Made by a program: the position numbers and the translations under genes. From Cepaea nemoralis (taxonomy: Eukaryota; Mollusca; Gastropoda; Stylommatophora; Helicidae), in NCBI GenBank assembly GCA_014155875.1, contig JACEFZ010026853.1, positions 124,001-188,000 of the forward strand: DNA of 64,000 nt. Reading direction: 5' to 3'. Positions 22,201-32,337 of this stretch are shown piece by piece; position 1 is the stretch's first letter, and every line of letters starts with the position of its first letter. Under the pieces are notes generated by a model. That model was not told the origin of the DNA, ran no database searches, and worked only from the letters and a program-made list of their open reading frames with translations.

Positions 22201-23032
22201 GCTTTGTTTTAATTTCAACGGAAAAAAATAGCTTATAGTCCACCTGTCTTGAAAACTTCTTAATTCTTCTGTGATTCTTCTATTCTTTGGTCTAACGTCT
22301 TTACTAGTTGACGCCATGGTAGGTCTACGTTCTTAACTGGAAAAAAAAATAAATAAAATACCTCGGGTAATACTAATTAATAATAATTGATTACTTTAAA
22401 TTACATAAACAAATCGTTTTAGGGTTCACTTACCTGTAAAATCCATATGGTAGAAAACATATGGTTAAAGTAGTTTGAACTCTTATTATAATTACGATAA
22501 TTATGTATTTTAAGGTCGATCGCAAAATCTCTCCAGACGCAGTGGCGATAATACAAAGAAACTACAAAATAACACGGAACTGAACACGGAGCTGGACTGA
22601 AAGTAGTTATGATTATTAGTCCGGTAGCGTTGCGAGCTTTCCGAAGACGCTGAAGAAAACAGTAAATATATATCAGAAGTTGAAGTCGCATATTAAATTT
22701 TATCAACATCTAGCGTCGGACAAAACACTAAGTAACCTTGAGTGTCAAATAGCGGGATATTTGAAATAGCTAAAATCTATGAATTTTCCCAAAAATGGGG
22801 GATAATTAAAATAGTTCAAATCCAATGAATTATTCCAAAAATGCGAGATATTTCACTCTTCTCTTAGCTATAATTTAAAAATATATGACACGAATGACTC
22901 ATGATGTAATGTTCTTTTGGTGATATGTACAATAAAGTTAACATTTATGTTCATTTTACCTAGCTCCGCGGGCAGCCACATGACTCCCGGCGGGCCGCAT
23001 GCGGGCTGTAGGCCTCATGTTGGCCACCCCTG
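22201..23032 (-). other. hAT 5' region and right terminus
   Basis: This is AT-rich sequence upstream of the transposase, with the right terminal sequence at about 22970-23032. The last 70 bp are GC-rich (CCCGGCGGGCCGCATGCGGG) and end in the inverted CAGGGGTGGCCA. No further coding motif was seen. Confidence 0.6.
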
Positions 23033-23602
23033 CTTTACATGCTCATATATCATTGAGTGTGGTTTGGGACTGTTTACAGTATCGAAGAGCCAGCTTGAAA
23101 GGTTGGAACGCATACAGAATGCGGTCATACGGGTGATCCTGAGGTGCGCAGAGGGTACACCAATTATATGCATGAGGCGTATCCTGGCGCTACCAACAAT
23201 GGCAGATAGGCATAGGATCCTTCTAGACAAATGGTACCTGACACTTGCTGCAGATAGAGATCACTCTTGCTTGAAGCCATTGATATGGCCAAGGGTAATA
23301 GACTAAGACGAGGCAAGTCCTGGAGGGCATAGGCGGAAATATTTATATGTCAGGTGTGTGATCTGGAGACAATCAATCTTGAAAAAGAGTGGGTTGAAGT
23401 ACCGGAAGACATGAGAACTGGCACAATGTAACAGTGACACTGGGTCGTGAGTGCAGAGAATGGGCAGCGGGCCGCACAGAGTTTGAGGTGCAACAACAGA
23501 TCCAGAGTAACACACATCAAGGTGGCATAGTGATCTATACTGATGGTTCAGTGGTGAGAAGTAGACGGAGTTGTTGGGGTTTTATTGCGAAGGCTAATTG
23601 AC
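23033..23602 (+). pseudogene. R1/I-type LINE: post-RT region and start of RNase H
   Basis: The frame resumes as MLIYIIECGLGLFTVSKSQL and continues with LERLERIQNAVIRVILRCAE and PIICMRRILALPTMADRHRI, all typical of the region after RT in this LINE class. After degraded linker sequence, the RNase H first strand appears as IVIYTDGSVV near 23530-23560 (first catalytic aspartate). It is cut at TAATTGAC (23595-23602) by a LINE-A stub. Confidence 0.88.
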
Positions 23603-23700
23603 CTTATCAGTCACATGCGCTACCGCCATAGGTAAAAGTTATTATGCCTTTTTAAAGCACAAACTATCGTCTGTCAAGACGGCAAGGTGCCAATGAATGA
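23603..23700 (+). mobile_element. 98-bp 5'-truncated LINE-A stub
   Basis: These 98 bp match only the last part of LINE-A (compare 51850-51945), including AACTATCGTCTGTCAAGACG. TAATTGAC at 23595-23602 and 23701-23708 is a perfect 8-bp target duplication. It is a retrotransposition event with extreme 5' truncation, sitting inside the RNase H coding region of the R1/I-type LINE. Confidence 0.9.
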
Positions 23701-24189
23701 TAATTGACGATTATTTAAAAAAAAAAGAGAGTGGCATATGAGGCTACGAACTTCAGCATGAGAATGAAGGTAAAAGCAGTCACATCGGCATTCCGTTGGT
23801 TAGAGGAGACCACAGCAACACACGCTGTCTTCATCACGGGACTCAATGAGTATGCTTAGTAAGGTGGAGAAAGGAATGTTTCGTGTGAATTAGCTCACCT
23901 CGCTTCGGAGGTCACAGATTGTAAGAATTGCATGGTTTTGTTGGCTCTGGCCATGCGGGAGTGCGGGGAATGAACCGGTTGATAGGCTGGCAGGGAATGC
24001 ACCTCTTGGTGGTAGATTACTTATGGACACAGGAGAGGTGGTCATGTGTCTGTGGGACCAGGTTGGGAAGGTGGGGAAATGATTGAGAACCCGTATTTGG
24101 AAAGGATGAGATTGTGGGGGACTGGCAGAGGGTCTGGTGGAATCTCAAAATTGAGAGGGAAGACCAGGAGAACTTATAATCAGATAGCG
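23701..24189 (+). pseudogene. R1/I-type LINE: RNase H second half
   Basis: RNase H continues with AYEATNFSMRMKVKAVTSAF (containing the position of the second catalytic acid, here lysine instead of glutamate in MRMKV) and RWLEETTATHAVFIT, then GSGHAGVRG near 23945. Further on, a YNQIA motif at the end is cut by the hAT-like element. AGATAGCG at 24182-24189 nearly matches TGATAGCG at 35801-35808, where the protein resumes. Confidence 0.85.
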
Positions 24190-24543
24190 CTGGGGTCACC
24201 AAACTACGGACCGCGGGCCGAGTCCGGCCCGCGCCGTCATTTCATCCGGCCCGCCGATGCTACTCGAACTTGCTTGATATAACGGATGGAACACGAGACG
24301 TTGTGATACAATTTCAATGTAAATATTATGTTTAGAATAATAGGAGATCTTCGCACGTGCGGAGACCTCCTGGCTGCTATGTGTTTTAAATTTACTATTT
24401 TCAATTATAAATTATTGTATCTAGATTTTCTTTGTTTATTGTAATGTTTGCTTATTTCGCGCCATCCCAAGTCGTTCCCCAGCTCGTTGTAGAGAGCCAA
24501 CTACGCTCTGACGTTATCATGGTTTCCATGGCAAAAAAACAAC

Positions 24544-24606
24544 AACACACACACACACACAAAAACACACACACACACACACACACACATAAACACACAC
24601 ACACAT
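24544..24606. repeat. (CA)n microsatellite
   Basis: CA units are interrupted by two short A-rich variants. It lies within the left arm of the hAT-like element. Confidence 0.9.
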
Positions 24607-24881
24607 CTTTCCCTCCCCCAGATGCGCCCGCATGTCACCACAGGTCCGTTGCTCAAGAAATATTTACTTCTTTTTGCCTGTCATCCATTGTATACGTATG
24701 TCACAAGGATTTCTTTGATAGTGATAGGTAAGTGAACTACAAGTGTGAATAGAGGCAATAAAGTAACAAACATAACATTAAAATGTCATAGAAGCCTCGT
24801 GTTATTACGAAAATATTAGTTAGCTTAGTTTAGTTTAGTTTAGTTGACTGATCAACATCACGGCACACGGGTGTGACCCAT

Positions 24882-27289
24882 TGTGGCATAACGCAACCAA
24901 CCATATTCATTTATCAACACCTGCCGCAAAAAGAGGAAACAACATTAAAAGAAATTGACTTCACAACCGCAAACGGAGACTAAGACTTAAAACTTAACAT
25001 CGAAACTGGAACTGAACAAGTGACAAATGACGTGGATTCTTAGAAAGATTTCATCAGACCAAGCTCGGAACCCCATTGGTTGGGAGAGACACGTGACCCG
25101 CCTTCGCGCCAGGGCATAATTAGCATATATTACTATTTCATCAGAAATGTTAATAAGCCCGCACTTTTGTCTGAACTCGCTTCATGGACGGATGTGAGAA
25201 GATTGTGTGACCAAAAATTCAATGGGCAAGGCAGAAGTCTGGATCCTAGGTACGTTTGTTAGTCCCGTGATTAAACTAAGAACCCGATGTATCAAGTATC
25301 AAGTAATGTAAACCCGTGTTTGTGATGTCAATTGAAATGTATTATTATTAATTAAAACCTCTGAAATGTAAAAATGCTCGACTGTAGATTCTAACGACGC
25401 AAAGCCATTCCCGGGCAAAATGACTCTCTAATATTCTCTTAGATAGAACTGCCATCTCTGATATTCTTAGAGATAATTATTAACTTTAAGAAGTGCATTA
25501 CTACATTCTATTCTAAACAACTGTGAGAAGTGATGATTCGAAAGCAATCTTGTGCATTTCACCAAAAACATTGTAAAAGATGCTATCACTATCTACAGCT
25601 GAAATGACAGTTCGTGTACTAGAACAAGTGCCTTGTTCTAAAACAGACTTATCTATGCCTATTTACAATCTAGAAAAACTGAAAGTGAAATCAATCTTTC
25701 CTTTCTCCTTTATCTATTGAATCAATAGGGTTTGGCGAAATAAATATTTATATTTATGTCAAATTTAATTAGATAAGAGCACTTATGAACTGCAATACAT
25801 GAGAAAGTTGTGCTTCGCGGAACACCATCACACGCAGTGAACTTAACTCATTACTCAACATAACTTAAAACTCATCACCACACAACACAACACTCAACAC
25901 CACAACAGATAATGGGAGAGAGTTATTAGACACAAGAAGAAGAAGAAGTTAATTGGGAAAACACAGAGAATTATTTATACACGCGATAAACACCATTTAG
26001 TGGCAGAAATGTTATAAATGTATGTCATTTATTTACATGCATCTTGACATATTCTCATTCTTGTCATTGTCTCACTGTACACGTTCACTGACCCCAGGTC
26101 AAATGAGGACTTACATACAGCAGGAACAAGTTGATACAAGGCGTACACAGTGTGATAAACTCTGACCACCCCAAATTAACCCAACACTAGCTTAGAGAGA
26201 AAAAGAGGGGGAGGGGAACTAGTTCCTACTTCAGGAATTTAGATTTCTTCCGACCTACTTCTTATTATTGTATTGGTAGGAATGTACATATTTATGCGAA
26301 TACTCATCAGTGATCTTGGTGGCTACATACCAACAACCACCCAACACATCAGCAAACTAACCACCTAAATCAGACCTGAGAGAGAGAAGCCGAGAGAAGG
26401 AGATGAACCACAAGTGAGATGGAGGATGACTTGGCTATGAGCAGAGCATGGGGAGGCCTTCAGAGGAGCTATACGGGCAGACCTGAAGTGGATCCATCAG
26501 TCAATGGACCCTGGCTTACCTAATCCTCCAGTCACCAGGTTACTTTTCTCATTGGTAGACACCACACCCAATTTCAGGGAAAATGATATTTAATGGTTGA
26601 GACATCACCATCATACTTAATATGTACAACATCAAAATGTTTACTATGTTTCACACTTGTTGACATCTCATATATTGATGCTTGTTATTGATTGTCTGGG
26701 ACAATGGTCCAACGTGCAACTGTTCTATTACTTTGTGTAAATCACAATAGAGATGTATGTACTGACCAGAAGGCTCAGGCCAGTCAATAAATGATTAACA
26801 TGAATTGACCTTCTGTTAATTTGTCAGTTCAAACCTATCTGTGTCAACACTTCTTTGTACATCATGTTGTCAGAATCTAATGTGATTGATTATGTGTTTG
26901 ATTGTTTAAAGATAAATTAACTCATAATGACTTACTGAATGGGGAAATAAAAAGACTCTAGATCTATCAACTGCTCAACATCCATGTTTTCTTCATCTAA
27001 ATCAGGCTGAGAAAATTCTCCAGACTTTCCTCAGATTTGATAAACTAAAAGGGGGCTCCAGAGCTAAAGAATCATTGGAGAAGGGGCAGATTCCCAGTTA
27101 GTAATTACCATTCTCACCAGGGCCATAATCTATATCTCTTAGACATACTTAACAAAACGAGGCCTGCAGATAACTCAAGGTTCATATTCTGGGGTTATTG
27201 AAGATAGAAGAGGATGGGGCTCTACTTCTTTTGTTAGAAATGGGGCATGCACTACAGTGATCTCACACTCCCTTCAAAAATATATGACA
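24882..27289 (+). repeat. 5' LTR of gypsy 1 (2408 bp)
   Basis: It begins TG and ends CA. It matches 32338-34730 over its whole length. Over the first 450 bp I compared, almost all differences are single-base length changes, with hardly any substitutions. There is no coding frame. Its length is several times that of most gypsy LTRs. Confidence 0.95.
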
Positions 27290-27824
27290 TATTGCGGGCT
27301 ACGTCCTGGATGGTTCCCATATATTAACCTTTAAACAATTACATAAAAATACATGAACACAATTATCTTTAGATTTTGAACATTGTAATTTTCTAGAATG
27401 TTTAACAGATACCATGTGGGGTATTGATTGACAGCCACATGATATGAATGACATTTATAGATAAATAAGAGTAGGTGAAATATATAGTGTGTATCTACTC
27501 TACCAACACTACTTCTCTTTCAGAGAAGGTGTTCTTTTACTGTGGAGTCTGAACTTAACAGCATTTCATCAACCACCGGAAAATCTTATCCGTTGGGAAA
27601 ACTCTGTCTAATTTCAGATTCTTTTCTTTACTAGGAATTAAATCTGGTTACTTCAGTGCATGCTGCCTTTGGCTTTTCCAGCATTGACAGACATACATAA
27701 CATAGGGTGTTTTTAATATTGCACATGCTCTGTTGTATATTTGCAGATCAGGGACTGACAAGCTTACGCGGATCAGACTAACTGCAATTATATTTTAAGC
27801 AGAACAAAGCAATAAATTATAGAC
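27290..27824 (+). other. Gypsy 1 leader
   Basis: This is a 535-bp untranslated leader between the 5' LTR and the gag start. The primer-binding site should begin within a few bases of 27290 (sequence there: ATTGCGGGCTACGTCCTGG), but I cannot name the tRNA with confidence. Nothing else is recognisable. Confidence 0.6.
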
Positions 27825-29100
27825 ATGGCGGAAACTGCAAAGTTTAGAGCCCAAATAACAGAAACAGGTAGGGAATGCGGGTTAGATGGCCTTGAGCTAG
27901 CTAACTATGTTTCAGATGCATTCGACAAAAGAGAAAGACTGCAAGCGGAATTGGCTCTCAAAGAAAAACAGCTTCAGGCTGAATTGGCTGAGAAAGAAAA
28001 ACAGCTTCAGGCTGAATTGGCTGAGAGGGAAAAACAGTTTCAAGCAGAATTGGAGAGAAAGAGAAACGATTTCAAGCAGAATTGGAGGAGAAAGAGAAAC
28101 GACTACAGGCTGAAATGGAAGATAAGGAGAGAGAGCGTCAACACCAACTGGAGTTGAGGAGAATGGAGATTGAAGTGGAGATCCGGAGAATAGAGAAAGG
28201 GAGTGGTCCTACACCCTCAACCTCATCAGGATCGCCAGTGACAGAACCACCTCCTCACGTCTCTCAACTTAATTCAGGAGCTATGTCATTTCCTCTGGAC
28301 CCCTTTAATGAACAGACTGACCACATCGAAGGATTTTTATCACGCTTCGAGGCAATGGCTGTCAGCTGTGGGCTTGAAGAAAGTAGATGGGCGACGAAGT
28401 TAGCGCAGGCCTTAAGATTCACGGCGTATGAAGTGTTCTCAAGACTCACTAGAGAGGAACAACAGAACTACACAACACTTAAGACGGCACTCTTGAGCCG
28501 ATTCGAAGTGGACGCCGAATCTTATAAACTCAGGTTCAAAACCGCAAGGAAGGAACCGGGTGAGAGCTACGCACAACTAGTCGAAAGACTGAAGTCATAC
28601 ATACAAAGATGGACTTGCTTGGGAGGATTTGAGGAAAATTATGAAAGACTCCGTGAAATGATTATCATTGATCAGATCAAGGGGAAAATGCAGAACGAAA
28701 TGAAGGCAATCTTAACCCAAAACGGGGCTGACCGCGTGGAAACTATAATCATCCTGGCAGAGAGATTTGAGAAATCTCAGAAGGAGATGGGAGGAAAGGG
28801 ACGTTCGAACAACACCCCCTCTCAAAACAAAACTCCACAGCCAAAAGAGGGTGAAAACACTGTAGCCACCGGGAAAAAGGGGAAATCCCAGAAAAACACT
28901 CAACACTCAGTCCAAACAGCGCCGAAGGAGGACAAACCATTCTGTACCCATTGCAAAATTAAAGGTCACACATTTCAGAGTTGCAGGAAGAAGCCACCTC
29001 CACACACAGCGGCATGTTTGGCCAACCGAAAAGAGAGAAAAGTGAGCACTGGTGAAACGTCCAAACAGACACCTCATCAAGACACATCATCTCGTATTCC
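27825..29100 (+). pseudogene. Gypsy 1 gag
   Basis: The ATG at 27825 starts a charged N-terminal part (residues 1-40), then an 11-residue repeat of the type AELAEKEKQLQ present about six times (27945-28130), which predicts a long coiled coil. A frame change near 28065 lies in the repeat. The capsid-like domain follows (DPFNEQTDHIEGFLSRFEAM, about 28295-28360; FSRLTREEQQNYTTLKTALL, 28435-28495) and then a zinc knuckle CTHCKIKGHTFQSC (CX2CX4HX4C) near 28942-28983. Gag packages element RNA into particles. The repeat length and single knuckle fit invertebrate gypsy gag proteins. Confidence 0.88.
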
Positions 29101-30852
29101 GGTTGTAGAATCCATCTTGCTAAATGGATTCAAAACGACCTGTTTATATGATACTGGATTATCGTATGACTGTGGTGTTTCATCATCCTTAGTTCACCCC
29201 GAACAGGTGACAGAGGAAATAGTGGAATTACAGGGACCACTGAAGAGTTCAACAAATATGTCTCTTCCAGTGGCAAAAGTGAACATAGCCTCGCGGTATG
29301 TCACTGGGACGATCAAGGCAGCAATCTTGGACGATCCGATATATCCTGTAATCCTCGGCTGTAGATTTATCGTTCTAGGAGAACCTGTTCAACCTGTGGC
29401 GATGGCGACCATGACCACTCGATCCCAGGAAACAAAAACTCCAGAAACAACTACGCCAATCCCTCGAACGGAGGAACTGAAGAGGGCACAAGAAGCCGAC
29501 AGCACCTTGGAACCCTGCTTCAGAAAACTGCCAAAATCACATTTACCTCTACGTAAAGGTGATCTGTTCATGAAGTCAGCACTTCTTTACAGAAAAGCAG
29601 GACGAGCTGGACAAGAGTTTATCAACTTGTTGTACCAACTCAATACAGACTCAGATCTTAGAGATGGGTCACAGTCTACCATTCAGTGGGCACATGGGTA
29701 TCAACGCTACTACACGGCGGATTACCACTCACTACTTTTGGCCAGGGATGAACTCAGACATACAACGGTTTGTAAAATCATGCCCACAGTGTCAGAAAGT
29801 ATCACCAAAACACCGGACACCACCGCAATGTTGGGTGAATCGCCAATCACTGGAATTCCATTTGAGAAAGTGGCTGTAGACATAATCGGACCTCTCTCAG
29901 CAACGAAGAGGCGAAACCGATTCATATTAACGCTTGTGGACACAACAACCATGTGGGCCGAAGCAGTTCCTATGCCCAGCTGTGACTCCAAACACGTCGC
30001 TGATGCATTGTTAAGGATATTCACACGTCTAGGATTCCCACAAAGGATCTTGACGGACAACGTTCACAGTTTCGTGGTAAGCTCATGGAAGAGACCTTCA
30101 GACTTTTTCATGCACGCCATATCTTCAGTTCACCATATCACCCTCAGTCAAATGGACCTTGTGGAAAGGTGGAACGGGACATTGATAAGTATCCTGCGCA
30201 AAATTGCCCAGGAGAAGACAGAGGATTGGGACTTGTATTTACCCGCAGCTTTATTCGCTTACAGGGAGGTACCCCATCACTCAACAGTTTTGCTCCAGCC
30301 ACACTGTTGTTTGGACGACCGATCAAGGGACCACTGGAGGCGTTACTTCGAACGTGGACTGATAATACTACAGATGATACAGTCGTGACTGCATCAACAT
30401 ATGTTGCCGAGTTGAAAAATCGTTTACAACACAGTTGGAAACAAGCGAATGTCAATCTACGTCAAGCCAGACGAAGAATTGCTCGTAACTTCAACCGCAA
30501 GGCAAAGGATAGAGAGTTAGAGGTAGGAGAGAAGGTGATGTTGCTGCTTCCAACCAGTCAGAATAAGCTGCAAATAGGATGGAGAGGACCTTATGTAGTG
30601 ACGGAGAAGATCTCACGTACCAACTACAGAATTTCAGTCAAAGGCAAGATGAAAGTATTTCACATAAACCTCTTGAAGAAATATCATGTAAGACCCTCAA
30701 CCACCGAACCTGCACATCTGATGGCCATGAGTTTGGCTACTGAAGTCGAAGAAGGATCAACAATGGGAGTCGAGTGCCAACTGCAAGCCAAGAGACCTTT
30801 AAGGATGTGGAAATCAATTCCAACTTACAAAGGATCAGCAAAAGCAGATTAG
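29095..30852 (+). pseudogene. Gypsy 1 protease and integrase
   Basis: The protease active site reads CLYDTGLS near 29141-29164. After a linker, the integrase H2C2 zinc-binding module (SGHMG ... CPQCQK, 29680-29800) is followed by the catalytic core with DIIGPL (29878), LTLVDTTTMWAEAVP (first aspartate), ILTDN (second aspartate, near 30048-30062) and the VERW block (glutamate, near 30160-30172). The C-terminal GPYVV motif is near 30587 and the segment ends at 30852. Frame changes occur near 29650, 29825, 30062, 30172, 30293 and 30845, mostly at two- or three-base homopolymers. Integrase joins the cDNA to the host chromosome. Its position before RT is the notable feature. Confidence 0.9.
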
Positions 30853-32287
30853 GGAACTTATAGCAAAATATGCAGAAGTACTTACTGATGAGCCAGGAAG
30901 AACTGATTTGGAGGAATTTGACATGAAGTTAAATGACACAGTGCCTGTGCGAGTCAAGACTTACCCAGTTCCTTATGCAAAGCAAAAGACTTTAGAGGAA
31001 GAAATACAACAGCTGCTCACGCGCAGGAATAATCTCACCATCTGAATCACCTTACAGTGCTAGCGGTCGTCTTATTGAGAAAGCCAAGTGGAGAACATAG
31101 ATTGTGCATCGATTATCGACAGCTCAATGCTATAACTGAATTCCAAGCAGAACCTCTGCCTGATCAGAATAAACTCTTCACAGCACTCAACCGAGCTAAG
31201 TACTTTACTAGGATTGATCTCAGTAAGGGATATTACCAGATTCCTGTAAAACCGGAAGTTAGACCATGGTTAGCTTTCAGCACGCCTGGAGGACACTATG
31301 AGTTCAACGTTCTTCCATTCGGATTAAGTAATGCTCCCAGCGTCTTTACACGTATGATGAGAAAATTACTTGACCCACTACAGCATCCAGACATCAGTCA
31401 CTTCATGGATGACATCCTGATCGCAAACTGAAACATTTAAAGAGCATGTAGAAACCCTGCATCTTTTGTTCAGGCGCCTCAGAGAAACTGGATTGACGGC
31501 TAGACCAAAGAAGTGTCAGATAGGATTCCAAGAATTGGACTTTCTAGGTCATAAGATATCTCATGGACTGATAACTCCACAAGAGGAAAATGTGGACAAA
31601 CTCCAGAGAGCACCTCGTCCAAAAACAAAGAAGGATGTAAGATCATTTGTATCCTTATGTGGATTCTATCAAAAATACATCAAGGACTTCAATACTCTGT
31701 CAGCACCTTTATCGGATCTTACCGAAAAAGGGGAAACCAGAGAAAGTCACTTGGTCAGCTGACTGTGAGAGAGCTTTCACAGCACTAAAGCAGGCATTAA
31801 CTGCTCATCCAGTCTTACATCTACCAGACCTCGACCAACCATTCGTGCTGCGCACCGATGCCAGTAACATAGGAATTGGGCAACGCTGTTGCAGAGAAAG
31901 GGAGATGTACATCAGAGCTATTCCCTGTAGCCTATGCTAGCAGGAAATTGAATGCAGCAGAGAGAAATTACAGTACTATCGAGAGAGAATGTCTTGCGCT
32001 CGTATGGAGTGTACAGAAATTTTCAAGCATACCTATATGGCAAACATTTCACAGTGCAATGTGACCATCAACCACTCATGTTTCTCGCAGCATCTAAGAC
32101 TCTGAATGCCCGAGTTATGAGGTGGTCGCTGCTTCTTCAACCTTACTCGTTCCAGGTTGAGTATGTTCCTGGGAAAATGAATGTGGGAGCGGACTTCCTG
32201 AGTCGACACCCAGTGCCTGATGAACCAGGTCAATCAGATGCAGAAGATAATACAGGGGAGGAAAAATGGGAACAGCTTGATAACTGA
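30846..32287 (+). pseudogene. Gypsy 1 reverse transcriptase and RNase H
   Basis: RT starts after the integrase with EVLTDEPGRTDL. Blocks follow in order: KPSGEHRLCIDYRQLN (31078-31125), TRIDLSKGYYQIPV (31208-31249), VLPFGLSNAPSVF (31310-31350) and the catalytic HFMDDILIA (31397-31425). The connection region has LDFLGHKIS (31536-31562). RNase H begins with [11 protein letters not shown] near 31847-31878 and carries [14 protein letters not shown] (about 31969-32010), ending with the DFLSRHP motif near 32191. Frame changes lie near 31025, 31060, 31428, 31733, 31883 and 32025. No frame resembling an envelope protein follows. Confidence 0.9.
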
Positions 32288-32337
32288 AAATGTTGGAAAC
32301 ATAGTTCCATACCATAGAACAATCTGGAGTGGGGCCA

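Larger units (their letters stand above)
18343..23032 (-). mobile_element. hAT transposon (GTF2IRD2/Charlie-like)
   Basis: Termini are CAGAGGTGGTCA at 18343 and, as reverse complement, CAGGGGTGGCCA ending at 23032. The 8-bp flanks CTTTATGT and CTTTACAT differ only by two transitions, fitting an aged hAT target duplication. The transposase lies on the minus strand at about 22200-20625 and is truncated by foreign, repeat-rich sequence (about 18880-20624). The insertion interrupts the RT of the R1/I-type LINE at a leucine-tyrosine pair that is repeated on both sides. Confidence 0.88.

Noticed and set aside
32288..32337. Envelope gene making gypsy 1 an errantivirus-like element
   Set aside because: Only 50 bp separate the end of RNase H from the 3' LTR; no coding space exists.
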